Positions 44,031 through 53,329 of a stretch of 64,000 nt of DNA are shown here, one piece after another. A program made the position numbers and the translations under genes. The notes beneath the pieces were generated by a model. The model saw only the letters and a list, made by a program, of their open reading frames with translations, made no database searches and was not told where the DNA came from. The first letter of the stretch is position 1. Each line of letters opens with the position of its first letter. The stretch is from an uncultured Clostridia bacterium (GTDB lineage: Bacteria > Bacillota > Clostridia > Lachnospirales > CAG-274): NCBI GenBank assembly GCA_947624015.1, contig CANQIA010000005.1, forward strand, positions 47,174-111,173, read 5' to 3'.

Positions 44031-45935
44031 TTATTTTTTTGTTATCCTTACGGAATTAAGCACTGCCAAAAGCGCCGTGCCTACATCGGCAAATACAGCC
44101 ATCCACATATTGCTCTTTCCTGCCAACGCAAGAACAAGCACAATGATCTTGACTGCCAGTACAAAAATTACATTTTCTCGGCATATCTTCATTGTTGCTT
44201 CGGATAGCCTTACGGCAACAGGCACCTTTGCAAGAGAATCCTCCATTATGACCACATCGGCAGCCTCGATAGCGGCGTCTGAGCCTATGCCGCCCATGGC
44301 AATACCCACATCGGCTCTTGCCAGAACGGGAGCATCGTTTATACCGTCGCCTATGGCAGCTATTACACGGGAGCCTGTATTATACAAGTTCTCCAAAGTC
44401 TTTACCTTATCTCCCGGCAAAAGCTCGGAATAAACATTTTTTATCCCTGCTTCCAGCGCTACGTTTTCGGCAATTTCCTTCTTATCCCCTGTGACCATGG
44501 CAATATTCTTTATACCGAGAGAATAAAGGTCGGATACGGCAGTTTTGCTGTCCTCTTTGATTGTATCCTCCACGGCTATGGCGCCAATATATTTTCCGTC
44601 AACGGCTACGTATATATTATAGCCCTGCTCGCACTCTATTCCTTCTCTATCCATAAGCTTTTTGCTGCCCACAAGAATATTTTTGCCATTTATTACGCCT
44701 GAAATGCCAAAGCCTGATATTTCGGTCACGTTCTCCGCCTCGGAATATCTTCCTCTGTATTTTTTAACAACAGCGTTTCCCATAGGATGAGTTGAAAATC
44801 TCTCCAGACTTGCGGCATATCCGAGAGTCTCCTCTCCCGTCACCTTAGTCACTTCAAATTCGCCCTTTGTTATAGTGCCGGTCTTATCCATTACAAATGT
44901 GTCTGTTCGGCTCATAAGCTCCATAAAATTACTGCCCTTTACAAGCACGCCCTTTCTTGAAAGCGTACCTATGCCTGCAAAAAATGTAAGAGGTATTGAT
45001 ACCACAAGAGCGCAGGGACATGACGCCACAAGGAAAATAAGGGCTCTGTAAAGCCATGTTTTGAAATTCAAGCCCATAAGCGCAGGTATGATAACAACTG
45101 CTGCAGCTCCGAATACGACTATGGGCGTATATATTGCCGCAAAACGTGATATAAAGCTTTCCGTCTGTGATTTGCTCGATGAAGCATGCTCCACCATTTC
45201 CAGTATACCGGCAACGGTGGAATCGGCATATTTCTTTTCAGCCTTTACATATATAAGAGATGAATTATTGAGAGAACCGCTTATTACATTGTCTCCTTGG
45301 CTCTTTTCAACGGGAACGGATTCCCCTGTAAGAGATCTCATATCCAGTGTTGTCTCTCCCCGGACTATAATACCGTCTACAGGTATCTTTTCCCCGGGTC
45401 TTATAACGACAATATCGCCGATCTCCACATCTTCGGCTTCAACGGTCGCAATTTTTCCGTCTTTTAAAATATTAACATCGTCTATATTCAGTTCCATAAG
45501 ATCCTTTATAGATCTTCTGGAGCGGTTTACCACTGTGTCCTGAAGGAATTCTCCTATCTGATAGAAAAGCATTACCGCAACGGCTTCGGTAAATTCTCCT
45601 ATACCAAGAGCGCATACCGTGGCAAGGGACATAAGAAAATTCTCATCAAAAAGATGACCGTTCAATATGTTCTTGACCGCTCTTAAAACAACATCATAGC
45701 CAAATACGATATAAGATGCTATATAAAGCACGATGCTTATATATCCTTTCGTAAATATTGCAAGTCCGAGAAGCAAAAGTCCGAACACTATCCTAAAAAG
45801 ACCTTTTCTTATGTAATTATCATCTTCCTCATGTTCATGACCGCAGCCGCAACAGCATCCGTCATGCTCATGGTGTTCATGGTGTTCATGGGTTTCATGG
45901 TGTTCATGGTGTTCATGTTCGTTTTTATTGCACAT
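44031..45935 (-). CDS. P1B-type heavy-metal ATPase (Zn/Cd/Pb exporter) with His-rich N-terminus
   Basis: A 634-aa metal-translocating ATPase. It begins with a His/Glu repeat (HEHHEHHETHEHHEHHEHD) and a Cys cluster (CCCGCG) in place of a normal HMA domain. TM pairs follow; the actuator has SLTGESVPV; TM6 has SCPCAL; phosphorylation Asp is in MDKTGTITKG; the hinge is GDGINDAPVLARADVGIAMG; TM8 has FADVGTALLAVLNS with the Asp typical of the Zn/Cd group. It is coupled to an ArsR-type regulator with zinc-site residues, which supports export of Zn or Cd. The start ATG 45935 lies one base after the regulator's stop, with AGGAGG just upstream. Confidence 0.93.
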   Translation of the reverse strand: MCNKNEHEHHEHHETHEHHEHHEHDGCCCGCGHEHEEDDNYIRKGLFRIVFGLLLLGLAIFTKGYISIVLYIASYIVFGYDVVLRAVKNILNGHLFDENFLMSLATVCALGIGEFTEAVAVMLFYQIGEFLQDTVVNRSRRSIKDLMELNIDDVNILKDGKIATVEAEDVEIGDIVVIRPGEKIPVDGIIVRGETTLDMRSLTGESVPVEKSQGDNVISGSLNNSSLIYVKAEKKYADSTVAGILEMVEHASSSKSQTESFISRFAAIYTPIVVFGAAAVVIIPALMGLNFKTWLYRALIFLVASCPCALVVSIPLTFFAGIGTLSRKGVLVKGSNFMELMSRTDTFVMDKTGTITKGEFEVTKVTGEETLGYAASLERFSTHPMGNAVVKKYRGRYSEAENVTEISGFGISGVINGKNILVGSKKLMDREGIECEQGYNIYVAVDGKYIGAIAVEDTIKEDSKTAVSDLYSLGIKNIAMVTGDKKEIAENVALEAGIKNVYSELLPGDKVKTLENLYNTGSRVIAAIGDGINDAPVLARADVGIAMGGIGSDAAIEAADVVIMEDSLAKVPVAVRLSEATMKICRENVIFVLAVKIIVLVLALAGKSNMWMAVFADVGTALLAVLNSVRITKK

Positions 45936-45936
45936 A

Positions 45937-46263
45937 TTATTCCTCCTCATATCCGTTTTTATGTCTGATATGCTCTATACCCATTTCAAGAAGGGTTGCA
46001 ACATGGCTGTCATCAAGAGAATACACTGCCGTCTTCCCCTCTTTTCTGAACTTAACAAGGTCGCTTTGCCTTAAAACTCTCAATTGGTGGGATATGGCTG
46101 ACTGATTCATATCCAGCTCATTTACAAGCTCGCTTACGCACATTTCCCTCTGAAACAGAGCATAAAGTATCTTTATTCTTGTAGCATCATCGAAATTTTT
46201 GAAAAAATCGGCAAGATCATAGCACATTTCCTCAGAAAGGCTGTAATTTTTTTTATCCGACAT
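45937..46263 (-). CDS. ArsR/SmtB-family metal-sensing repressor (CzrA-like)
   Basis: A 108-aa winged-helix repressor. The recognition helix is near NQSAISHQLRVLRQ (53-66). The alpha-5 zinc site of SmtB/CzrA is complete: Asp85, His87, His98 and His101 (D-x-H-x10-H-x2-H). The CadC-type Cys sensor (ELCVCDL) is not present as such. It should leave DNA when Zn or similar ions rise, allowing expression of itself and the ATPase. ATG 46263 has GGAGGT upstream; the frame to 46287 lies over the operator and is rejected. Confidence 0.92.
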   Translation of the reverse strand: MSDKKNYSLSEEMCYDLADFFKNFDDATRIKILYALFQREMCVSELVNELDMNQSAISHQLRVLRQSDLVKFRKEGKTAVYSLDDSHVATLLEMGIEHIRHKNGYEEE

Positions 46264-46276
46264 ATAAGCACCTCCA

Positions 46277-46303
46277 TATATGCACATATATTCATATGAA
46301 CAT
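46277..46303 (-). promoter_or_regulatory. Probable ArsR-family operator
   Basis: Two imperfect direct copies of ATATGnACAT (46278-46287 and 46294-46303) and two palindromes (46277-46290 region and TTCATATGAA 46291-46300) lie directly after the -10 hexamer, over the transcription start. TTCATATGAACAT resembles known CzrA/SmtB-type sites. Confidence 0.65.
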
Positions 46304-46330
46304 TATATAACTATTATTCCTTTATGTCAA
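46302..46330 (-). promoter_or_regulatory. Consensus sigma-A promoter for the metal resistance operon
   Basis: Minus strand TTGACA (46330-46325), 17-base spacer, TATAAT (46307-46302): a perfect match, as expected for a promoter kept off by a repressor. Confidence 0.83.
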
Positions 46331-46357
46331 CAGAAATATTTATTTTTCCATAATTAT

Positions 46358-46386
46358 TTGAAATATATCATTTTTTGTGTTATACT
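46358..46386 (+). promoter_or_regulatory. Sigma-A promoter for pth-rarD-mfd
   Basis: TTGAAA (46358-46363), 17-base spacer, TATACT (46381-46386). Confidence 0.7.
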
Positions 46387-46446
46387 AGTTAAACATATTG
46401 TTTTTTAGGCAATACTTATAAGAACATTATAAACGGAAGTGAGTAT

Positions 46447-47049
46447 ATGAAGGCAATAATAGGACTAGGAAATCCCGGCGCAGATTATAAATGGACAAGA
46501 CATAACGTAGGCTTTGAGGTTATAAATAAGCTGGCATATGATTATAATATTGATATGAACAGGGAAAAATTCAGAGCCGTTATAGGCGAAGGACACATTG
46601 GCTTTGAAAAAGTAATGCTTATAGAACCTCTTACTTTTATGAACCTTAGCGGCGAAAGCGTAAGAGAGATCGTTTCCTTCTACAAGCTTGGACCCGATGA
46701 TATAATAGTCGTATGCGATGATATAAATCTTCCTACGGGAGGCATACGCATACGCACAAAAGGCAGTGACGGAGGTCAAAAAGGTCTTAGAAATATTATG
46801 TATCAGCTTGGCTACGACACCTTCACACGGGTAAGGGTAGGCATAGGTCATAAGCCAGACCGTTGGGATCTGGCAAAGTATGTGCTAAGCAAGTTTTCCG
46901 ACGACGAGCATGATGATATTATAAAAGGTATCACAGACGCAGCAGACGCAGTAGCTATGATAGTCAAAAACAACGACGCTGCCGAAGCCATGAACCGATA
47001 TAATAAAAAGGGTCAGGGAAAACAGATCGGGAAGGAAGAAGATATATGA
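46447..47049 (+). CDS. pth: Peptidyl-tRNA hydrolase
   Basis: A 200-aa enzyme of normal family length. Catalytic His is in WTRHNVGF (about residue 20), with GLGNPGADY at the N-terminus, EPLTFMNLSG and VVCDDINLPTGGIRIRTKGSDGGQKGLRNI. It frees tRNA from peptidyl-tRNA dropped by the ribosome. First gene of a three-gene unit with rarD and mfd; the pth-mfd linkage is conserved in Firmicutes, with rarD inserted between here. It overlaps rarD by 4 bases (ATGA). Confidence 0.96.
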   Translation: MKAIIGLGNPGADYKWTRHNVGFEVINKLAYDYNIDMNREKFRAVIGEGHIGFEKVMLIEPLTFMNLSGESVREIVSFYKLGPDDIIVVCDDINLPTGGIRIRTKGSDGGQKGLRNIMYQLGYDTFTRVRVGIGHKPDRWDLAKYVLSKFSDDEHDDIIKGITDAADAVAMIVKNNDAAEAMNRYNKKGQGKQIGKEEDI

Positions 47050-47918
47050 AAAAATCTGTCATATACGTTCTTGCCTGTTATGTACTCTGGGGACTTTTGC
47101 CAATATTTTGGAAGCTTCTCAATGCCTTGGATCCTGTTTACATACTTTGTTCCAGGATCGTATGGGCGCTTGTTTTCTGCTTTATTATACTTTTATTCAA
47201 AAAAGAGACATATATTATCAAGGAAACAATTAAAAATACCGGGCTTTTTTTATACCTTGCAATGTGCGGTCTTTTCCTTAGCGTCAACTGGGGTTCATAT
47301 ATATGGGCTGTGAACAGCGATCACGTTCTCGACGCAAGTCTTGCTTATTTTATAAACCCTATTTTAAGCGTTATACTGGGCTTTTTTATATATAGGGAAA
47401 AGCTTACCCCATTACAGTGGCTTTCGGTGGCAATAGCCTTTATAGGCATAATGATACCCATAATAAGCGAGGGAACATTCCCTTATCTTGCCATTATAAT
47501 AGGCGGTTCCTTTTCACTGTACTCAGCGGCAAAGAAAAAGGTCAGACTCAGCAGCGAAAGTTCAAATTTTATGGAGACTCTTGCAATAGCTCCCTTTGCC
47601 TTTATAGGCATAATTATATTTGAAGCAAGGGGTCTGGGCGCTGTCCATACACTTAGCGGTTTGGAATACATACTCCTGCCCATGTCGGGTATCGTGACCT
47701 CTATTCCCCTTCTGTTTTTTTCCGCAGGTGTAAAAAATATTCCCATGTCCTTATCGGGAATACTTATGTATATTAATCCTACACTTCAGTTTCTTGTGGG
47801 AATTCTTTTGTATAAAGAAAGCCTTACCGCCACAAATATAATTACATTTGCTTTTGTATGGCTTTCACTTGCAATATTTGTAATTTGCAGCAAAAAATCA
47901 CAGAAAGACGGCATATAA
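47046..47918 (+). CDS. rarD: RarD/EamA-family transporter
   Basis: A 290-aa membrane protein with 10 TM segments arranged as two EamA repeats, with the RarD features CYVLWGLLPIFWKLL at the N-terminus, SRIVWALVF and SVNWGSYIWAVN. RarD proteins belong to the drug/metabolite transporter superfamily; the substrate is unknown. Its insertion between pth and mfd looks like a local addition to a conserved pair. Confidence 0.88.
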   Translation: MKKSVIYVLACYVLWGLLPIFWKLLNALDPVYILCSRIVWALVFCFIILLFKKETYIIKETIKNTGLFLYLAMCGLFLSVNWGSYIWAVNSDHVLDASLAYFINPILSVILGFFIYREKLTPLQWLSVAIAFIGIMIPIISEGTFPYLAIIIGGSFSLYSAAKKKVRLSSESSNFMETLAIAPFAFIGIIIFEARGLGAVHTLSGLEYILLPMSGIVTSIPLLFFSAGVKNIPMSLSGILMYINPTLQFLVGILLYKESLTATNIITFAFVWLSLAIFVICSKKSQKDGI

Positions 47919-47919
47919 A

Positions 47920-50900
47920 ATGAATATTTTTTATGATTTTTTAAATAAAAACAAGGAATTCGGCGAACTTAAAAATAATATTGAAAACAATGTATCGCCT
48001 GTGCTTGCAACAGGTGTTATTGATGCGCAAAAATGCCATATTATATCGGCGCTTTTTGAAAAACTCGATAGCTCGGCTCTGGTTATAACAAATTCCGAAC
48101 TAAGAGCCAAGGAAATATACAAGGATCTTAAATTCTTTTTAAAGGACAGGGTATATCTGTATCCTTCAAAAGATATTATATTTTACTGGGCGGACGTCAA
48201 AAGCCTTGATATAATAAAAAAGCGCTTTGAGATAATATCGGAGATAATAAAGGACAAAAAAATAGCCGTTGTGCTTTCGGTGGAAGCTCTTTTTGACAGA
48301 CTTGTTCCCAAGGAGGTATTTGAGAGCTTTCTTATAAGCATTAAAACAGGAGATAAAATAGATATTCAGGAGCTTTGCAAACGTCTTGTCCTTATGGGCT
48401 ATGAAAGATGCGACATGGTAGAGGGTCAGGGACAGTTTGCGCTTAGAGGCGGTATATTCGATATATATTCAGCCGTAAGTACCAACGCCGTAAGAATAGA
48501 GCTTTGGGATGACGAGGTAGATTCGGTAAGGATACTTGATACGATATCTCAAAGATCTATAGAAAATACCAAAGAGCTTACCATATATCCCATGCGTGAG
48601 CTTGTATACAACGACGAGGATATAGAAAAAGCCATTGAAAAAATAGAAAACGAGCTTTCCGAGTATAAAAATGCGCCGGATAAAATAAAACTGACCGTAA
48701 GCGAGACGATCGAAAAGCTAAGGGAAGAAAGAAGCTTTTCGGGAGTAGAAAAATATATACAGTACTTCTATGACGATACCGTAACGCTTACGGATTATTT
48801 TAAAAACACGGTGGTATATATTGACGAGCCTTCAAGAGTAAGGGATCACAGCAATTTTGTTATAAATGAATTTGCCGAAAGCATTGAAGGACGTATTGAT
48901 AAAGGATATATGCTTCCGGGACAGATCAATATGGTATATACCTATGATGATATAATAAAGAGGCTGGACACAAAGCAAACGGTACTTTTGTCCTCTCTTG
49001 CTCATACTATTAAGGATTACAAACCAAAGGCGCTTGTAAGCTTTAATGTAAGAGCCTCTGCCCTTGTCAAAAACGATCTCGATATGATGGCTGAGGATAT
49101 AGGGCGTATGTGTAAAAATGGTTACAGTATCATATTCCTCGGAGGCGGTCATACCAAGTGCGAAAGAATGCTCAGAGAACTTAGGGAAAGAGATATAAAC
49201 GCCGTTTATTTTGAGGATATTGAAAGCGCTCGGCTCCTGCCCGGTATACTATGTATCTTAAGGGGTTCCCTTACACACGGTTTTGAATACGTCAAAGATA
49301 AATTTTTCGTTATTGCGGAAAACGATGTTTTAAGCGATGAAAAGAAAAAACACAGAAGACGAAAAAGAAGGAACGACGGCGATCCAATACAAAATATAGC
49401 CGATCTTAAGGTAGGCGACTATGTTGTCCATGAAAATCACGGCGTAGGCATATACAAGGGTATAGAGCAGATACTTACCGACGGCATAAGCAGAGATTAT
49501 ATGAAAATAGGCTATGCCAAGGAAGATGTGCTTTATGTGGCAATAAATCAAATGGATATGGTACAAAAATATATAGGAGGAGAGACTGCAAAGCCCAAGC
49601 TTAACAGACTGGGCGGCACAAGCTGGGAAAAGGCAAAGGCAAGAGCAAAGCAGGCTGCCCATATAGCCGCAGAAGATCTTGTTTCCCTTTATGCCAGTCG
49701 CCAAGAGGCAAAAGGCTTTATGTATTCTCCCGATACGCTGTGGCAAAGAGAGTTTGAAGAGGATTTTGAATACGAGGAAACAGAGGATCAGCTCAGCGCC
49801 ATAGAAGATGTAAAGTCCGATATGGAAGCCGGTAAGGTCATGGACAGGCTTATATGCGGCGATGTTGGTTTCGGCAAGACCGAAGTTGCCATAAGAGCCG
49901 CATTCAAGACCGTACAGGACGGCAAGCAGGTGGCATATCTTGTGCCTACAACAATACTTGCAAGACAGCATTATTTAAACTTTAAGGACAGAATGGAGCC
50001 ATATCCCGTTAATGTAAAAATGCTTTCCCGCTTTGTGAATACTGCCGAGCAGAAGAAGATAACAGCCGACTTAAAAAAAGGCGTTGTGGACATAGTTATA
50101 GGAACTCACAGGATACTGAGCAAAGACGTGGGATTTAAGGATCTGGGACTTGTTATAGTTGACGAAGAGCAAAGATTTGGCGTATCGCACAAGGAAAAGC
50201 TCAAGGAACTCCGTAAAAATGTGAATGTACTTACTCTTACAGCCACGCCTATCCCAAGAACGCTCCATATGAGCATGACGGGAATAAGAGATATGAGTAT
50301 ACTGGAAGAGCCGCCCCACGACAGGCTCCCCATTCAGACCTATGTAATGGAGTACGAACCCGAATCCGTAAGAGACGCTATACACAGAGAGCTGGCAAGG
50401 AACGGTCAGGTCTATTTTCTCTACAACAGAGTGCAGAATATTTCCAATATTACCAGGGAGCTTCAAGCTCTTGTACCCGAGGCTCGTTTTGCCTTTGCCC
50501 ACGGTCAGATGAGCAAAAGAGAGCTGGAAGATATAATGATGGATTTTACGGAGGGCAATATAGATGTGCTTGTATGCACAACTATTATTGAAACGGGACT
50601 TGATATACCCAACGTAAATACCATCATAATCTCAAATGCGGATAAAATGGGCTTAAGTCAGCTATATCAGTTAAGAGGACGAGTCGGTCGCTCCAACAGA
50701 ACGAGCTTTGCGTACCTTATGTATTCAAAGGATAAGGTGCTTCAGCTCGATGCGGAAAAAAGATTGCAGACCATAAAGGAGTTTACGGAATTCGGTTCGG
50801 GATTCAGAGTTGCCATGAAGGATCTGGAAATAAGAGGCGCAGGAAATCTGTTGGGCGCCGAGCAGCATGGACACATGGACAGCGTCGGTTATGAACTGTA

Positions 50901-51396
50901 CTGTAAGCTGCTCAATGAAGCGGTAATGGAACTGAGAGGCATGAAAATTGACGAGGACTTTGAAACGGCTATCGATATCAAGCTCAATGCCTTTATTCCT
51001 TACAGCTATATACAAAATGAGGAACAAAAGCTTGAAATGTACAAGAAGATATCCCTTATAAACGGCAAAGAGGATTTCTACGACGTTCAGGAAGAGCTTG
51101 AGGATCGCTTCGGCACTATGCCAAAGTCTGTTTCAAACCTTATAGAAATAGCTTATGTAAAGGCGCTTGCCCATAATATCGGCTCGGATAATATTGTGCA
51201 AAAATCAAACAAGGTGCTTATATATTTCAGACCCGACGCAGGCGTAAATACGGAAAAGCTTATAAGTATAGTTGCCGCAAGCAGAGGAAGGATACTGTTT
51301 ACAGCCAACGGCGGAGAGCCATACGTTACTTATACGGTTTGTGATGATAAAAATATACTAAACGAGCTTAAAGATTTTATATTACAAATAGCATGA
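47920..51396 (+). CDS. mfd: Transcription-repair coupling factor
   Basis: A 1158-aa SF2 translocase of full length. UvrB-like damage-relay domains occupy about 1-360; the RNA polymerase interaction (CarD-like) domain about 490-560 (LKVGDYVVHENHGVGIYKG); helicase motifs include GDVGFGKTEVA (Walker A), DEEQ and LTATPIPRTL, then GRVGRSN; the C-terminal TRCF regulatory domain covers about 1000-1130. It removes stalled polymerase and recruits UvrA. The ATG lies one base after the rarD stop codon. Confidence 0.97.
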   Translation: MNIFYDFLNKNKEFGELKNNIENNVSPVLATGVIDAQKCHIISALFEKLDSSALVITNSELRAKEIYKDLKFFLKDRVYLYPSKDIIFYWADVKSLDIIKKRFEIISEIIKDKKIAVVLSVEALFDRLVPKEVFESFLISIKTGDKIDIQELCKRLVLMGYERCDMVEGQGQFALRGGIFDIYSAVSTNAVRIELWDDEVDSVRILDTISQRSIENTKELTIYPMRELVYNDEDIEKAIEKIENELSEYKNAPDKIKLTVSETIEKLREERSFSGVEKYIQYFYDDTVTLTDYFKNTVVYIDEPSRVRDHSNFVINEFAESIEGRIDKGYMLPGQINMVYTYDDIIKRLDTKQTVLLSSLAHTIKDYKPKALVSFNVRASALVKNDLDMMAEDIGRMCKNGYSIIFLGGGHTKCERMLRELRERDINAVYFEDIESARLLPGILCILRGSLTHGFEYVKDKFFVIAENDVLSDEKKKHRRRKRRNDGDPIQNIADLKVGDYVVHENHGVGIYKGIEQILTDGISRDYMKIGYAKEDVLYVAINQMDMVQKYIGGETAKPKLNRLGGTSWEKAKARAKQAAHIAAEDLVSLYASRQEAKGFMYSPDTLWQREFEEDFEYEETEDQLSAIEDVKSDMEAGKVMDRLICGDVGFGKTEVAIRAAFKTVQDGKQVAYLVPTTILARQHYLNFKDRMEPYPVNVKMLSRFVNTAEQKKITADLKKGVVDIVIGTHRILSKDVGFKDLGLVIVDEEQRFGVSHKEKLKELRKNVNVLTLTATPIPRTLHMSMTGIRDMSILEEPPHDRLPIQTYVMEYEPESVRDAIHRELARNGQVYFLYNRVQNISNITRELQALVPEARFAFAHGQMSKRELEDIMMDFTEGNIDVLVCTTIIETGLDIPNVNTIIISNADKMGLSQLYQLRGRVGRSNRTSFAYLMYSKDKVLQLDAEKRLQTIKEFTEFGSGFRVAMKDLEIRGAGNLLGAEQHGHMDSVGYELYCKLLNEAVMELRGMKIDEDFETAIDIKLNAFIPYSYIQNEEQKLEMYKKISLINGKEDFYDVQEELEDRFGTMPKSVSNLIEIAYVKALAHNIGSDNIVQKSNKVLIYFRPDAGVNTEKLISIVAASRGRILFTANGGEPYVTYTVCDDKNILNELKDFILQIA

Positions 51397-51426
51397 CTAT
51401 TTCATCGTGTTCGATGAGTATATTAT

Positions 51427-51462
51427 AGAGGCTGCTGCAATCACACATTTGCAGCAGCCTCT
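51427..51462. terminator. Bidirectional terminator between mfd and spoVFB
   Basis: Fourteen-base perfect stem AGAGGCTGCTGCAA (51427-51440) with its complement (51449-51462); U-tracts are weak on both sides. Confidence 0.68.
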
Positions 51463-51464
51463 TA

Positions 51465-52043
51465 TCATATCAGTATGGGCTGTATCTGTTTTCCTTCCAC
51501 AGCGCATTTTATTGTATCTTCTATTTTACCGAAATCGGCAATCATAGAAAGAGGCTTCTTTTCGTAATTATCCTGTCCGAAGGGCACAAAATAGATATTC
51601 TTTCTTATCATCAGCCCTCCTATATTCTTAAGGCTTACGCCAAGAGCGTCATTTGTAGATATGGCAAGCACAAGCGGTCGGTTATTCCTGAGATGAGCCT
51701 TACATGCCATTGTAACGGGAGTATCTGTAATGCCGTTGTTAAGCTTGGCAAGAGTATTGCCTGTACAGGGAGCGACCACCATTACATCTATATATTTGCC
51801 CGGACCTATAGGCTCGGCTTCCTTGATGCTTGAAATTATCTTATTTCCTGTTATATCCATAATTTCGTTTCTGAAATGTTCGGCTGTCCCGAAGCGTGTA
51901 TCCATGCTTTCGGCATTATAACTCATAATAGGATATATATTATATCCCCTTTCCTTTAAATTCCTTATCTCCTCAACAACCTGTGAGAATGTACAAAATG
52001 AGCCACACAAGCAAAGTCCTATATTCAATCCTTGCTTATACAC
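51465..52043 (-). CDS. spoVFB: Dipicolinate synthase subunit B
   Basis: A 192-aa flavoprotein-like subunit (DpaB). It has the flavin-binding fold features GLCLCGSFCTF near the start, VAPCTGNTLAKLNNGITDTPVTMA, and ALGVSLKNIGGLM. With subunit A it makes dipicolinic acid, the calcium-binding spore core compound, in the mother cell. GTG 52043 follows GGAGGTGATTATT, a near-perfect ribosome site; the longer frame to 52058 includes that site and is rejected. Confidence 0.93.
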   Translation of the reverse strand: MYKQGLNIGLCLCGSFCTFSQVVEEIRNLKERGYNIYPIMSYNAESMDTRFGTAEHFRNEIMDITGNKIISSIKEAEPIGPGKYIDVMVVAPCTGNTLAKLNNGITDTPVTMACKAHLRNNRPLVLAISTNDALGVSLKNIGGLMIRKNIYFVPFGQDNYEKKPLSMIADFGKIEDTIKCAVEGKQIQPILI

Positions 52044-52091
52044 AATAATCACCTCCATTGTATACTATGATACAAAATTTACATAGGTGAT

Positions 52092-52940
52092 TTACAGACA
52101 ATGCACAATATCAATGATAGCGGATCTAAGTATTTCCGCTGCCGTGTACGGAGCTATCCTTCCGGGAAGTCCCGGACAATACAGTGCCTTGATATTCAGA
52201 TCTCTCGCATAGCTGTAGTCAACTCCGCCGGGAGCCTGCGCAAGATCTATTATCACACAGTCCTTTTTGATACGTTTTAGTAATTCCCTGTCAAGAACCA
52301 TAGCAGGAGCCGTATTAAATATAAAATCATATTTATTCACATTACTGCTCATTTCTTTTATATCCACGGCAGTCATACCATAAGCGCTTATAAATGCTTT
52401 ATCCGCTTTTTTTCTGAATGAGACCGAAACATCGGCGCCTATGCCCTTAAGCATAGAGGCAAGTACCTTTCCACAGCGTCCGTAGCCTATTATAAGGGCT
52501 TTGCTGCCGAAAAGCACTCGGCTGCTTTCCTGCATTGCCGTCATTATTGCTCCCTCTGCCGTAGGTACGGCATTTTGTATCGCCACCTCTTCCATGTCAA
52601 ACAGGTCGTAGGCGGCTATATTGGAGGCAGAAAATTTTCTTCTCATGCTGCCGCTTATAACGCCGCATATAATATTTTTTATACCATATCTCATCATAAC
52701 GTCTGTAAGCTCCTCGGCAGTAAGTCCGTTGCATCCTTCCATATATACATTGATATCGTCTTTTGAAAAGGGAATAGGCGCAATTACAACATCGGCATTT
52801 TTCATTGTATTTTCAAATCCGTCATCATTACAGTATTTATTACCGTATACATTTACTTCGTAGCCCTCATCCTTCAATATTTCGGAGAGAAATTTATACC
52901 TGTAATCTCCGCCTATTATTGCAAATTTGATCCTGCTCAC
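52092..52940 (-). CDS. spoVFA: Dipicolinate synthase subunit A
   Basis: A 282-aa dehydrogenase-like protein (DpaA). A Rossmann domain has IIGYGRCGKVLASMLKGIGADV at mid-length (in part), preceded by the family segments APIPFSKDD and EEVAIQNAVPTAEGAI, and followed by DLAQAPGGVDY and CPGLPGRIAPYTAA. It lies 48 bases before spoVFB, as in most spore-formers. GTG 52940 has GGGTGG upstream and is preferred over ATG 52955, which has no ribosome site. A loose mother-cell promoter-like element (ATA near 53012 and CATACA near 52987 on the minus strand, spacing 18) precedes it. Confidence 0.93.
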   Translation of the reverse strand: MSRIKFAIIGGDYRYKFLSEILKDEGYEVNVYGNKYCNDDGFENTMKNADVVIAPIPFSKDDINVYMEGCNGLTAEELTDVMMRYGIKNIICGVISGSMRRKFSASNIAAYDLFDMEEVAIQNAVPTAEGAIMTAMQESSRVLFGSKALIIGYGRCGKVLASMLKGIGADVSVSFRKKADKAFISAYGMTAVDIKEMSSNVNKYDFIFNTAPAMVLDRELLKRIKKDCVIIDLAQAPGGVDYSYARDLNIKALYCPGLPGRIAPYTAAEILRSAIIDIVHCL

Positions 52941-53027
52941 AAAACCACCCCGCATATTTTAATTCTATGCGGTATGCGGCTTGTATGATTATAATTTCAG
53001 TTGATTATTTTTTATTGCTGCATAATG

Positions 53028-53064
53028 AATAAGGATCGCAGTGGCAGCCACCGTGATCCTTATT
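53028..53064 (-). terminator. Terminator after the tautomerase gene
   Basis: Ten-base outer stem AATAAGGATC (53028-53037) with its complement (53055-53064) and an inner GTGGC/GCCAC stem. Confidence 0.78.
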
Positions 53065-53084
53065 TACATTAAATATTTTATTTG

Positions 53085-53312
53085 TTACATTTTATATCCG
53101 GGCTTTATATAGAGATTTTCATTATTCTCCGTAAGCTCCTTGTCATATACCTGTTCCTTCCAGTTTTCTTCGGGTATGTCCTCAATCGCAACGGATATGG
53201 AGGAACGGTCTATACCGCCCTTCTCACTGAGAGCGTCAGCCAGTATTTCGGCAATATCCTTTTTGGTTTCCTCTGTCCTTCCCTTATACATTTTTACAAC
53301 TATATGCGGCAT
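53085..53312 (-). CDS. 4-oxalocrotonate tautomerase-like protein
   Basis: A 75-aa tautomerase-superfamily protein. It begins M-Pro, so removal of Met would expose the catalytic Pro1, and continues PHIVVKMYKGRTEETKK, typical of the family (Arg near residue 11 conserved). It has a C-terminal extension after the core (about 60-75). ATG 53312 has AAAAGGAG upstream; the frame to 53321 would bury the Pro and is rejected. Substrate unknown. It follows the SLH lipoprotein gene by 17 bases. Confidence 0.83.
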   Translation of the reverse strand: MPHIVVKMYKGRTEETKKDIAEILADALSEKGGIDRSSISVAIEDIPEENWKEQVYDKELTENNENLYIKPGYKM

Positions 53313-53329
53313 AAATATCACTCCTTTTC

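Noticed and set aside
45840..45925. Short tandem repeats resembling a CRISPR-like or minisatellite array
   Set aside because: The repeats are in frame and encode the His-rich N-terminus of the metal ATPase; there are no spacers.
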